Below are positions 1 through 13,700 of a stretch of 60,000 nt of DNA, one piece after another. Within the stretch, counting starts at the first letter, position 1. Every line of letters starts with the position of its first letter. Under the pieces are notes generated by a model, which worked only from the letters and a program-made list of their open reading frames with translations, was not told where the DNA came from and searched no databases. The stretch is from Apostichopus japonicus (Eukaryota > Echinodermata > Holothuroidea > Aspidochirotida > Stichopodidae): NCBI RefSeq assembly GCF_037975245.1, contig NC_092571.1:7670501-7730500 (forward strand), in the 5' to 3' direction. The translations under genes and the position numbers were made by a program.

Positions 1-1551
1 GCTAAATTCTATCTTTTCCATCCTCCTAAGCATTTTAATATGCCTGATCAGTTCAGTAAGCCATGCTGCTCCTCAAAATAAACCCGATTACAAAACAAAG
101 TCGAACGCCGCATTTGAAACGGAAGTTAACAGAGATGTTAGTTCTTGGTATGAATAGTAGTAACCTACAAAGTAGAGCCCTTGTTGTGTCGCGTAAATCT
201 GACAATTAGGCCTACTACTAAATCTCACGATGTTGTCTAGTGAGACTGTATACAGGTAAATATATAAAGAGACCACGAGGTGACACAAAACTGCCAGGTG
301 TGCTAATATGACCACAATTTGCAGAAGCTTTTCACATCTTCTTTGACAGTTGCGTATGATCCATTGTTTATAAAGGCTACACTTCACTGTAGTTTGCTAC
401 CATCAAGAAATGCTTCATTATGCTTCATTAATTAGTCATTTAAATGCATATATATATAGATAGATAGATGGGTCATTCCATATCAAACCACCAAATTTTG
501 GAGTATGTTTTGGTTCGACATCTTTCAAACAAGTTACCAAAATTACCACAACAAAATAAGCATATTCTGCATTACCTCAAAATTGGCCGATTTATCACAC
601 TTTGAACTTCCGCAGCTTGTCTCCACAGTGCAGGGCATTTTAGCATTTTCTAAACTATGTTGTCCAGTCCAAACAATACAAAAGAATTATTAAAATGCTT
701 TTCTGTATTATATTTGCAACTTGTGCAGCTCTAAAATTGCTATTTCATGCTACGATTCAGTAAATAATATTTGCAATGTACTGTCTGCTTCTGGTTTAAT
801 TAAAAAACTTTATTAAGTGTATGCAGTGAATTTATTCAGTGGCTAGTAGCTGTGGATTCAGGGGGAGGGGGTAGGGTTCAAGAGATACCGCTGGGGTACT
901 TTATCCTTACTTCATCTATGCTGAACTTGACGCTAAGCCGTAAATGCAAAGTTATAATATGAGAAAAGGCCACATGATCTGCCAGTACTGAACGGTGTAC
1001 TGAATTTGACAACTAGAATAGCCAGTAAGTTAGTGATTTGAATTAAACAGACTAAGGTATATCCCACGTTTGGGATTCTTTTAATTATTCATACAAAACA
1101 TGACTGGCAGTTATGATCCGTCTGCTTCAAATTTCTGAGCAAATCCTTGGACATTGCGTTCAGTGAACCGCCTATCGCTACGCCTCTGATTTTATTGCCA
1201 CCATTTCAATCGGTCCGGGCTCTCATGGATTAAAACTGATCATAAAGTTACTGTATCCACCACAGTCTCGATGTAAGTGCCTCACAAGGCATTTTGACGT
1301 AATGTAACCGTACTAGAGAAGTAGTAACTATAACGAGGCATAGCCATCCCTTTCAGTATTACTTTGAAGTTCTAATATGTTTTCTTTTGGATTATCGAAT
1401 TTACTGATTGGTCCTTTTGGAAGAAACGGATGAAATCAAATCTAGTCACTTCAGGCAAAGATCTACTGCACTACACCAGCTGAGTATGTATCTAATCCAT
1501 TAATTAGTAAGCTATGGCGGATGATGATCTCAGCACAGCTTATTCCTCGTC
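1..1551. other. 3' flank of gene A, no supported gene
   Basis: Reading frames here are short and lack domains. The stretch holds a small ATAG microsatellite (about 449-470). Near 1150-1195 lies a dispersed-repeat fragment whose reverse complement recurs at 9128-9165. TTTATT at 1191-1196 (AATAAA on the minus strand) is a possible poly(A) signal for gene A, but it sits inside that repeat. Confidence 0.4.
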
Positions 1552-1733
1552 TTATTTCTTCTTTTTGATCACAACAGATATGCCAAGTAGCATTCCCGTT
1601 ACCATGACAACAAAGAGGGAGGAAACAAGACCAGCCACCAAGCCCGTAGCGATGCTGTCAGAGGCAAAGTTCACAGTTGATGTCTCTTGAATGAGATTTC
1701 CATCTACGCTTCGTTCGTTGCGGATGTTAAATT
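1552..1733 (-). CDS. Gene A exon 12: transmembrane helix and KKKK terminus
   Basis: Acceptor TTGCCCATAG|, 182 nt, ending in TAA at 1552-1554. It encodes a short ectodomain stem, then a hydrophobic helix (IATGLVAGLVSSLFVVMVTG, continuing MLLGISVVI) and the end KKKK. The lysines at positions -3 and -4 fit the dilysine COPI retrieval pattern, but they could simply be a stop-transfer cluster. Confidence 0.8.
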
Positions 1734-4700
1734 CTATGGGCAACATTTAAAGAGAAAGTATATGTACAGGTATTATATATGCCTTGAATTAGTTCATAAT
1801 CGGTTATAAATCAAAAGTAGATTGGCCGATACATTCGAATTCTTATCACAACAGCTCCCCCCCCCCCCCCATATTTGAAATCATTTGCATTTCACTAATC
1901 GGATGATGGTGTGACAGTGGTGAGAAACGGTGACTGAGATATAATGACGGTGCGACTATGACATGATTATGGTGTGACGACGGCATGATGGCGGTGCGGC
2001 AATGGTGTCGATTGTGTTATTATGAAATTGTTCTATATAACGCTGGTTAGACTAGGGTTTGATGATATTCTATCACACTAATATGTTAATGGTGCGACCG
2101 TGATATAACAACAGTATGATGACGGTGTAATGATGTATGCGACTGGTATTTATGGCGAACTGATAATAGACTGTATAGTTGAACTGATCTAACGTTGATG
2201 AGACTATGTTATGGCTATCGTTTGGCGATATTCATATTACGGTGTTATGATACTGGTGCGACTATGATGTGACTACGACCAGGTGATATTGGTGTGGCGA
2301 TTGATTGGTGTTGCTAATATGATTATCATGTAACCCACGTTATCTTGCCTGACTGGAAATATCAAATAAATATTAGAAATGAAATGAATAATTACCGGAG
2401 GAAGAGATATTTCCGTCCATAACGTTGACGAGAATGGCATTCTGTTGACCAATCTCTCCGTCAGATACGTAAGCAATGGTTACCAGGGTGCTCTCAACAT
2501 TTTCGTCTTCCATATCCTGTATAGCTCTGAATGAGAAGTTTTGTCGGTCGCTGTTTTGAAATACAAGTTTCTTATCGCTGATGGTAAAATCGTCACCGTA
2601 TGTGAGTTCCCATGGTTGCACTCCTATGACTGGAAAAATATTTAACTCTTATAACATAATACATAACAATAATAATGAACCGCATAGAAAGGAAATGTTC
2701 CCGGTAAGTTTCATATCTTCTTTGAAAACTTCGCAGAATTACAAAGAATTGCAGAAAAAGAAAATACACATGATTATTCCCTAACCGAACTAATACCTGA
2801 CTTATGATACGATAGAACACTGAAAACTTAAATTGGTTCACCGACTAACATAACGTTAGTCCATCTGGTGCCTCTCCCGACTAACATAGCCTTAGTCAGT
2901 TGCTATACCGACTAATTTATTCCTTAGTCAGTTGGATTTCTTAGTCGGTCATCTTAGTCCGTCATCTTAGTCGATCAACAATTTCTTAGTCGGTAAATGT
3001 ATATTAGTCGGTTACATTAGTTGGTGACATTAGTCGGTCTTTACCGACTAATTTATATGAGCCACCGACTAGTTTATAGCAGGTTTTACATTAGTCAGGA
3101 TGGTGCCTCTCCCGACTAACCTTTCTTAGTCGGTATCGACTGACTAGTTGCACTGACTAGAATCACTGAAAGAATTAAACCCGACTAGTTTCACTGACTA
3201 GCATCACTAAAAGAAAAGAGAGCAGAAGAAACACAAATAATGTGTACGTTGGCAGTATTTATTTCTGATAAAACTTCTGATGTCTACAAAGGCTGACTTT
3301 CGACAGATAGAGAAGAAATCACTGTAAACAAAAAACTGAAAATATGATTTTATTCCAACAAAGTTAAGACAAGTTAATGGATCAAACATGAATCGCAAAA
3401 GTATAGCACTGCACAATAATGCAAAGTTGAATCTTGGGCAAGGGTTCCTCATGACTTTCGTTTTAAAGTGGTACCCCAAATCGACACCAGTTAAGTCTTC
3501 ACGAACAAAGAGTGTTTCTCTTAACTACAAATGGCCTCCCACTTGTCTTCAGGAAGCCAAAATCTGCACCATTATTGACCTGTGAACAGAAAGTATGATA
3601 TACGAGTAAGCACAGATACAGATATAGCACATGATAACTCACATTATCATAAACATACATTTACATTAAAATTTTATAACATATTGGGAGGTATACATTT
3701 AAATCTAGGTCCCTCAAATTATAAGCCAGGAATAGCAGCTTTACCAAATAATTATTAGCTTTGCACAGCATAACACCAAGTTATTTTTCAAAGCTTAATA
3801 ATTATGTTAATCATGTTAATAATGATCCCAATAGACCGGGAGCCCAGAGGGTTTGGTTAGCTGGGAAGGTAACCAATTGCCTTGTACATCACAATGTTCA
3901 CAGTGCATTCCTGTATATGAAACCAGACGACTGGCAAACCGACTGTGGTGGGTGTGGCTGGGAGAGCAATTTTAATGTCACCTGATAGCTAACCTAGATC
4001 AGTTTTCATGGTAACACATCAAAGTAAGTACAATGTGTCAGGTATGGCCCCAAGAGCAACAAATGGCCATTGCCAATAATTATTGGTGGAGGGGTACCCC
4101 TGCCAGTGATCTATAATTGACCCCTCAAGGCTGACCTACGTCAGCTCATGAGGTAACCACTTGAAACCTACTGGAAAATGTTGGTTAGGACTTCAGATAC
4201 AACTGATGGGCATTGCCAGTAATTTTTATTGGTGGGGTACCCCTGCCAGTAGACCCCCAAAATGCCCATCCCCCATTCACCTAGATGAGCTCATGATGTA
4301 ACCAGTTGAAAACTACTAGAAAATGGTATCACTTCATATGTAAGGGATGGGCATTTCCAGTCATTTACATTGGTGGGGTAACCCTGCCAGTAGACCCCCA
4401 AAATGCCCATCCCCCATTGACCTAGATTAGCTCATGAGGTAACCAGTTGAAAACTACTGTAAAATGACTGGCAGGACTCTATATGTAAGGGATGGGCATT
4501 TCCAGTAATTTATATTACTGGGGTACCCCTGCCAGTAGACCCCTAAAATGCCCCCCCCCCCCTCGTTGATCTAGGTCAAATCATGATTTAACCAGTTGAA
4601 AACTACTGGAAAATGATTGACAGGATTCTATATGTAAGGGATGGGCGGACTCTGGCAGTGGTGGCCCACCAATATAAAATACTAGAAATGCCCATCCTTA

Positions 4701-7700
4701 CATATGAAGTGATACCTATCATTTTCCTGTAGGTTTCAACTGGTCAAATCATGAGCTCACCTAGGTCAATGAGGGATGGGCATATTGGGGGTCTACTGAC
4801 AGGGGTACCCCACCAATAAAAGTTACTGGCAATGCCCATCAGTTGTATCTGAAGTCCTAACCAACATTTTCCAGTAGGTTTCAAGTGGTTACCTCATGAG
4901 CTGACCTAGGTCAGCCGTGAGGGGTCAATTGGTGATCACTGGCAGGGGTACCCCACCACCAATAATTACTGGCAATGGCCATTTGTTGCTCTTGGGGCCA
5001 TACCTGACACATTGTTCTTACTTTGATGTGGTTACCATGAAAGCTGATCTAGGTTAGCTATTCGGTGACTTTAAAATTGCTCTCCCAGCCACATCCACCA
5101 CAGTCGGTTTGCCAGTTGTCAGGTTTCATATACAGGAATGCATTGTGAACATTGTGATGTACCAGGCAATTGGTTACCTTCCCAGCTAACCAAACCCTCT
5201 GGACTCCCGCTCTACAGATCAGTGAAAATTTGACCAAACTTATGAAGCTTGCACGTAAATGATATACTAGACTGTTTTTTTTTTTTAAACAGGTTATGAA
5301 AAGTATCTTTAATATCATTAAACAGTTGGGTACAATAGTTAAACTCACTCTTCCATCTTTTTTCTCTATGGTACTTGTTCCTCTGCTTTTTGGACTCTTG
5401 GATAAACTCTTTTGTTCTGCAAAGGGTACCAATATATCATCTTAAAACATGTCTTTAAGCCATATATAACACAGTTCTCCTCTTCTGTTGTTGCCTCCAC
5501 ACTGGTGTCGTACATGACAGGAAACCTCACCCTTGACTTAGATATTTGGCTTTTCAATTCCTGCAGGAAAGAAGAAACAGCAAAGTATTCATCATTTGAA
5601 AAAAAAAATTAAATAAAGTTGTCACCACAAAGTTATGTGAGATTTGCTTCCACTATAGTCTCAAAAAACAATCCCAAAGTTTGAAGCAGACTGTATAAAG
5701 CTGAAAATTTGAATGAGAGTGTCATCACCATTGCAACCAGAATCAAATGCCAAGAATACAGAGATAATAAAGCATGGGCTAAATCTTTGTTTGTTTTTAT
5801 GATCTTTAAAAATATAAAATTTTAGAAACAGAAATGCACTGAGCCAACTTATTTATAGGCCTAATCGTTTTTAGTTGTTATTTTGCTTGCTCACATAACA
5901 AGCCTGTTTAGACCTAGGCTAGAGGAGAATCAGTACTTTGTTACACTAAGTTTGTCTTTCGGTCGTTTTGATTTAGTCTTACTAGTAGTACTAAAGTACA
6001 TAATGGACCGGCGAAGACTAGAGAATACCCAAAGTTTTAGCAACTGCGTTAAACTGTATCATCTGATCTATTATTTACGTCAATGAGTTTCATTCAATCT
6101 AGGATCAAAAGAGAAAACTAATTAATCTTAACCTTTAAACTTTGCTACTAAACAGATATGCTTGAATTACAAATAAACGTCAAAAAATCATCACATATAC
6201 ATAAACAGAATAATTTGAATTCGCGCAAGTGAACCCTGCACTACATTGGACAGAAAAAAACGTGCAATTAGACCAAACTAAACATACTACATTTTCCATT
6301 ACTTCTACATAAAATATCAATACAAATACAACAACTTACTCTTTTGGCAGTATACTAAAAGCACATGTTATAATAACTTCAGACTATCAAGCTTTCCTGA
6401 GAAAAAAACGGTTAATACTTCTTACAGTAAACAAGTCGACTGTGAAGGAATGTCGCAATTGTTTCCTGGACGTGACCGGAAATTAAATACAAAAAATGAT
6501 AAATGAAAAGGTTAAATAGAACTGAAGCGTGCATCCTGACTGCTCGCAACATCATAAAATACCGTTGACTAGCCAACATAATTTGTTCAGCCTACTGTGA
6601 CTGTACGTTTGAAGGTCTAGCCTTGCTTATTCAATATCACAAAGCCTACCCATTTAGATTCACATGGGAAATTACAGGAAATCTTTACCAAATGAGTGTA
6701 GACTTCAAATAAACTATTGAGACTTATAGTTCCAGCATTTGTTTGGGAATAAATTAGAAGATTATGTGCCACTGTTCAATCTAGCCCAATACACACATAA
6801 CACATTGTTAATTGGTGTTTAGAGTGCACACTTTAGTGTTGAGAATGCACTGCAGTACCCAGTAGAACTAGAAGCCTATAGGCTACTCACTGTCATTGCA
6901 CTTGTGTATTGCGAAACGCCAGCGTGACAACGGTAGCGTTACACTAACCATACTACAGAACTAGTGCCAGTGGCCTAACAATTAACTTTAATTTTACCTT
7001 CAAGTTAAAGGAATAACAGGTAGGCCGATGATGGCAGTTAATACCTCCATTCTTCTAAAGACCTTCTTGGGTGATTTACGGTTGAAAGTTGCTTAGAGTG
7101 ATCGTATGAAACTATATGCCAAGTCCAGCAAGCTGCCGTTGCCTCTCGGTTTCCAAATTGAAGTGAATCGAAGTGGGTTAAAATACATTAGTCCGTCGAC
7201 ACCGACTAAGCTACGATTGTGGCGTAAATCGGGTGTCCGTATCGTTCTTAGTCCATGGGTTAAAATACCTTAGTCCGTCGCCACCGACTAAGCTGCGATT
7301 ATATTTTCCTTAGTCAGTGTAAACTGACTAAGAAGCAGCGATGAAACGAAGATTTTTGCTAGTCCATGTGCATTGACTAACGTTACAGACTAATTTAACG
7401 TTAGTCCGTGGCAATATTGACTAGTTTATTTTTTCAGTGAACCGTGTCGCCCGCACATCGCCAGCCCCCCCCCCCCCCCCACCCTCATCCCCCTCCCCTA
7501 CTCAATGCGATCGCCTTAAAGAAGACTCAAACCGAACCATCCTCTTTAACTAATATGTTAGAGATCTTTGTAATGAACGTATCCACCAAATTGATCAAAA
7601 ATAAAATTTAAAAAAACTCGCGAGATATCGGTGTTTTAAAAGTTGCTTCTGCGAGCTGTCATTATGCAAATCTGTGATGTCATAGTGCCACTATATAATC

Positions 7701-10700
7701 TGAAATCTTATATCTTTTTCTCTGTTTTTCTTTTCATATATTTAAGGCACGATGTTAACAGTGTTGCCATTAAAATCGATGTCATCGTTAGTTCAAATAT
7801 ATAGTATCAATAATTTAGATAAAGCATTTGCAAAACAAGACTATACATTAGAGAAAATAAAATATTGCAATAAAGAAAAACACAAGTTTGAAATAGAAAC
7901 AAGTGTTTCGATGATGTCATAGTTTGACTTGATCAAGTCTTTAGTCGTATGTTTGAAGAAACCTTCCAAATGCAACAAGATATTTCGTAGATGTCTGGGG
8001 AAGTTTTTCATGACAGTTATTTCTATCACATTGACTAATAATAATGGATGGGTTTCGTCTCCTTTTAGGAACCCAACATTGTTTAGTTTGCTGTATAGAA
8101 TGTTATAATGTGGTGCCTCTGTGTTGTAACCTTATCAGCAGACGGCAGTGTTTTCTTGTCTGCGAGAGTAAATTCGTTCAGTGAAAAGTATAGGCTACCA
8201 TTGGGTTTTGGTTTATGAATATAAAGTAGGGGCCTGTTTTAGGAATTCACAAGTGTGGCAGGGGAGGGGACAATTAAAAATAGGGACCTCGACCTGAGTG
8301 TATCCTCTGATGGGGTGGGATACTTAATCATCGGCTGTAAGTGTAGGGTCCAACAAGGGGACATAGGTCCAGACTATAGGCCGGGGGGGGGGAACCCTCA
8401 GAGGATGACGAGGTTTCAGATATATGTTGTATTCTTTCATTGATTTTCGAGCACAAATACAATTCATTGGATTGAAGTGTAGTTACTCTCAAATTTCCCT
8501 CTTTCTCCTTGACTTTAGGCGATATATATCAGTTTTTGATTATGATACAATAAACTTACAAACGGTCGCATTAGTCCGTTGTGTGGCTAGTACATTAATG
8601 TCATAATAGCTGCATTCTCCTTCGTAAATGGTAAATTCATCAAGCTCAAAGTAAAACATCAATGGCTGAGGGCCAGGCTCCGTAGTAGGCTCATCTGTCG
8701 GCAATGCAACACTGCCACTACACGAGCATGCTATATTGAAAAAGAAACAAATTTGTATTTTAGTTTGTATTCATTGTTATTGTTATTTTACTAGGCCTAG
8801 AATATATTTATTTTTATTATTTCTATTAAGTATCTATTATATTTACTTATCATTTATTATTTAATTATCCTTTGGCCCACTGCCCATATATATTTTTTGT
8901 TATGGGAGTAAGATCCATTCTTATAATGTGATGAGGCCCATAGAATGGATACACCCTATTTTCCCTGATTCCGGGTAAGATAAATTTCGTTCCCACCCTG
9001 GGTTAAAGTTACCAATTTTCGGTGATGTACGTTATCACCATACGTGATACGTTTCTGGCAATGAGAACTAAGATGAAACCGTAACATATTTTATTATATA
9101 GGACTATATAAATAACTTAAGCATAGTCAGAGGCGTGACAATAGGCGGTTCATTGAACCAGGGGCCACATGTCCAGGGCACCGAGGGTTGCTTCCGACAT
9201 TTTGAGCCATATACTGTCAACAATACTGTCAGTAAAGTGAGCGATATGAAGCTTTGTGGGTTTACATTTATGGCTTTACGTTAAGTGCAGTTTTTTAAGC
9301 CTTGGGTCGCTGCAACCCTGGCTACACCCTAGCTACTTGTTGTTGTTAAGATAAGATTGAATGATACAAGTTTTTCGTGTTCGCGTCACTGAATATCAGA
9401 TACTCAGTTGGTACGCCTCTGTGTCACACAGAAGACACACTACTCACTAGTCTTGGCCAAGTCGCTTGTAACGCTTAGATACGGGCAAATAGCTTTGTGA
9501 AAAAGAAAGGTACATACTAGGCTGAACATACTAGGCTGTACATACTAGGCCGTACATACTAGGCCGTACATACTAGGCTGTACATAATAGGCCGTACATA
9601 TTAGGCTGTTCATACTAGGCTGTTCATACTGCGGTCTTAACAAGACACACTACTCACCTGCGCAATGCACATCTCCTTCTGAATCGTCATCTTCTATAAT
9701 AATTGTTACGTTATTAAATGCAGGGTCGATCGATCCGATAGGAGTTTGACTGATAAGTAACGTCACTTCCTCTCTGTCTTCTACGTCACAATCGTCGATG
9801 ATGTGTATCTCAATAACGTATTCTGTGGACTTTCCGAAAAAGAACGAGTCCCGTCTGATCGTGGCATTAAAGAACGCAGTGTAATCCCGGTACTCCACCA
9901 TGCCATTCTTCTCAGCCGGTAAGTATTCTAACGCTAAACGAGAAAAATGACGTCATCAAGAGTATAGGTCGATTTTTTAACTTGAAAGGTCGTAAGAACA
10001 AAATGTGATAAGGGTTATCTAACAATGAAATTGCATATTATGTGCATGAGTTGAATTGATTAGTGATTTGTTTGGATTTATTCGCACAACATTCAAAAAA
10101 AGAAATATAATGTAACAAAAAAATCAAGAAAAATGGGAAGAAAAGTGCAAGAACGACACAGAAAAGTCTGACAAGCAGACTTATTTAGTGATATGTGTGA
10201 CGATGAAGCATCATGATGACGTAAAACTCTCACATGTACAAAACTTGTTAATTTTTAAGTTTGAAAATGTCTGTAAAGTAATATAGTGGTTGCGAGTTTT
10301 AATATAAATGATTCCGAAAACGGACTTTATACATATTCGTAATGGAGTATAGAGGCCACTGCGTATACCACGTGACAGTAAATGAATGTTAATGAATTTG
10401 GTCACTGCATTCAATTCTAGGGCGCCTTGTTCTGTCACAGTACAGAAGAAGTGCAATGAAATTAAATTCAGTGGCAATAATATCGGTTTCGAAACTCCAC
10501 GTAACGTATGTTAAAGTTTTGGGGTGATAATTTTTTTTTATGGAAAAACGTTCTTTAGGCAACCTTTTCAGGAACCTTAGACGATAAACACCATAGCCTA
10601 TTTGGCAAAAATAAGTAGTTTTTTTTGTTTAAATAAAGTGTCAATAACTTACAGATTACCGCATCATTCTTAATATTAGCTCTGACGTGTATATTTAAAG

Positions 10701-13700
10701 TGCCACTTGACTCGCTAGCAACGATGGTTGAGTTGACGAAAGAGAAAACCAGCGGATTGTCCTCTGTGAGTAAATTAACAGAAATATTTTATAAAATTGA
10801 TTATATTAATTATGATTTTGTTTTTAAAAAATGACAAAATTAACATATGCTTAAAATGTTGTCCTACGTGTTTCCTTTTTGGGGGGAGGGCGGGGCGGGG
10901 CGGGGTGGGGGTAGGGGGTTTTTGTTGTTTGTTTAACTCTTTAATAGTGTTTGCATGAATTTTCACAATGACCGCTATAGCCTATAGCCAAAATATGTAG
11001 TCGTTAATTTCGGACAAATTAGTTCTAGTCTTGTTTCTGGTGTACGCATATAGGCGTGTAGTATAGCCAGTCTACATGAGATGGCTTGGACAGAACACGG
11101 AGCTTTCTAAGGATCAGAATATGAAATTGTTCAGTACTACTATACGAACTAAACTTACCAATGGATGTGTGAGCTTACTAAAATAACGAAAAACAGCTAC
11201 AACCACTAGTTCTGAACAAGACCTTACATTACAAAATTATCTTCATGAGGTAATTAGAAATCGGCCTGGATGGCAGTTATACATCATGACACTAACTTGC
11301 AGGGATATGCATGTGGAAGAAACCGAATGGCTTTTTAACTTACATTTCACGTCGGGTAATAACCTGAAGAATTTTAAATTTATGATTGTTAACTTAACAC
11401 TGCCCCATAAGGGACGCCAGAAGAGACTAAAATTGCAAGTCATTAATTTGTACTCGGTTCTCCGGCTGACGTCCGTACTGTAACGTAATACCATAATTCC
11501 GCTCGGTCAGTTTGTAAATATTTCTTCCATCTTGATTTTTTTCTCTTTTTTGAAAAGTCCGTTTGGATTTTTGTGTGTTTGTATGGTAACTTATGATTTC
11601 AGACAGCATACTCTAATTACTCCAAGTAATTCCATCTTATATCAGTAAATGACATTCAATAAACCAATTGGCAAACTTTGACATCCATTATCGATTTTTA
11701 CCTTTATTTGAAGAAAAAAAACCCTAACTAGTCACGCTACTGAACTATAACGAAGTTATAAGAGTTTTACTATTTGTTTTTAAATTAGTCATCCAAGATA
11801 GAGCCTGATCACGAAAAACCTAACTAACTGGATCCACTCTCAACCCTAGTCCCCTATATAGATCGACTCGACAGAAACCATGTGATCATGATATTGTTAT
11901 GTCAAGTGAAGTAGCATGCACGAGTGAAAACAGCCCAAGTGGAAAGACACAGAAATGCGTTATTACACAAATAATGAATGGTTATGAGTGCAATAGTGCA
12001 AATATTTCATGAGTTGAAAGATGGAATGCTCCATTCAACGAGGCGCAGCCGAGTTGAATGGAACAAATTAAATCTTTCAACGAATGAAATATTTTCACTA
12101 TTGTACGAATGGAAACCATTCATTTTTTGTTTTATACAACACCTTCAAATTTGGATATAATTGGATGTAAAATGCACTCATGCAACAGATTGTTTTGTAC
12201 AGACAGGTTTCTCTGCTCTCTTGCCATTGCAAAAAAGTGCTATCAAAAAAGTATAACACATGGTTCTATTTCATAGAGTGCAATAGAGCGGATTTTGCAT
12301 GCAATCGACGAGCAATTGACCAATCAAATGGCCGGAATATAATTAGGTGTTGTATAAAACGCGTTAACTAACTTGTTTCGTCATCTTCTATGGTAATATG
12401 GCCGTATTCGTATAAGGTAATATCGCGCTCTTTGCTGTAGAGTTCAACAACAAAGGAAATTCTTTCTTCATTTTCGGCTAAGTCGTCGTCAATCAGTGAC
12501 ACAGTTATCGTTGTAGTGTTCTCTCCGGCTGGTATGTAATATAAACCGTGGAAAGGCACGTAGTCTTCCCCAGGTGTCGCAGAAGACCATTCACTGTCGT
12601 AGTAAGGTGCCGTGGTTATATCTGAGTCACAGAGAAAAATATTTTAACCAAATTCTAAAGCAGAGATATATGACAACATTATCTAGGAAATGGGTGTTCA
12701 TTTCACTAGGAAACATCGAACCAGTTCCCCTCTTCCCCCTCACCCCCCCCCCCACTCCACTTCCCATATTCAGTCGACGGAGGGAATGACTCAGACTATT
12801 TTTATATTCAGTCGGGGGAAGGATTAAGTCATTCCTTCGAATGTATACAATCCCTTAGTTTCAACTTCCCACAAAGATTTCAAGAGTACTTTTAGTGCAA
12901 ACATGCTGTTGTACCTTACTGTAGACCTATAGTTCAAGTCTAAATATGCCTCAGAATATACCATTTAAGTTCTTAACGTCAATCTTCGGCTGTACCGATC
13001 CCAGGGCAAGCCACCTCTCCTTTTAACATCCTTCTTTTGCCTCTGGCACTTGTATCATAAAGGTTCATGCACCTACCTAAATCAGTCGGGGTAAATTTAG
13101 AGTTTCCCCTACCCTCCACCCCTACCCCTACCCTCCACCCCTTCCCCCACCTCTGAAATCATATACATGGCACCGCATCGATTATGTTAATATTTATCAA
13201 CCAAACATAAATTTCGTTCGTATAACCCTATTTAACCTTTCAACTTACTAATCAGCATCTCCGTCTCTTGAATAATATTGGTTTCTATCGTGATCTCCAC
13301 TGTCCCGGCGCTCTCTGAGAATTTTTCATTGCTTCCTTTCACAATCAGGAGACCTGAAAAAATGAAATACATAGAAATAGAAATAATATCAGAACTACAA
13401 AAATGCATTGACCTTTCGATGACATAATTAGCTGCATCTTTCAGGGAACTGAAATCTAAAGGCTGCCATCTTAATTCCAAATGTTCTTTGCTTAATTGAC
13501 ATGAAATAACGATTGAACTCTACTATACAAATAATTAACTTGGTACCAATATGTGACGGTCAAAGAAGATTCCGTTCCTGGTATTGGGTTTACAAGGTTT
13601 CTGATTTTGTTCTCTGATAACTCCAACTGACGTTTGACCTCCAATGAAAACAACACGTTAATCTATACTCAATGTGGTCCATCAACAAGCCTTTAAAACC

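Noticed and set aside
88-387. 99-codon minus-strand frame with a hydrophobic stretch
   Set aside because: No recognisable domain, splice context or link to gene A; length is within chance for AT-rich DNA.
1191-1196. AATAAA (minus strand) as the definite gene A poly(A) site
   Set aside because: It lies inside a dispersed repeat, so the match may be incidental; mentioned only as possible.
3761-3985. Open frame on the plus strand, with a near-identical minus-strand frame at 5058-5432
   Set aside because: Both are the two arms of the foldback; the shared peptide is a repeat artefact.
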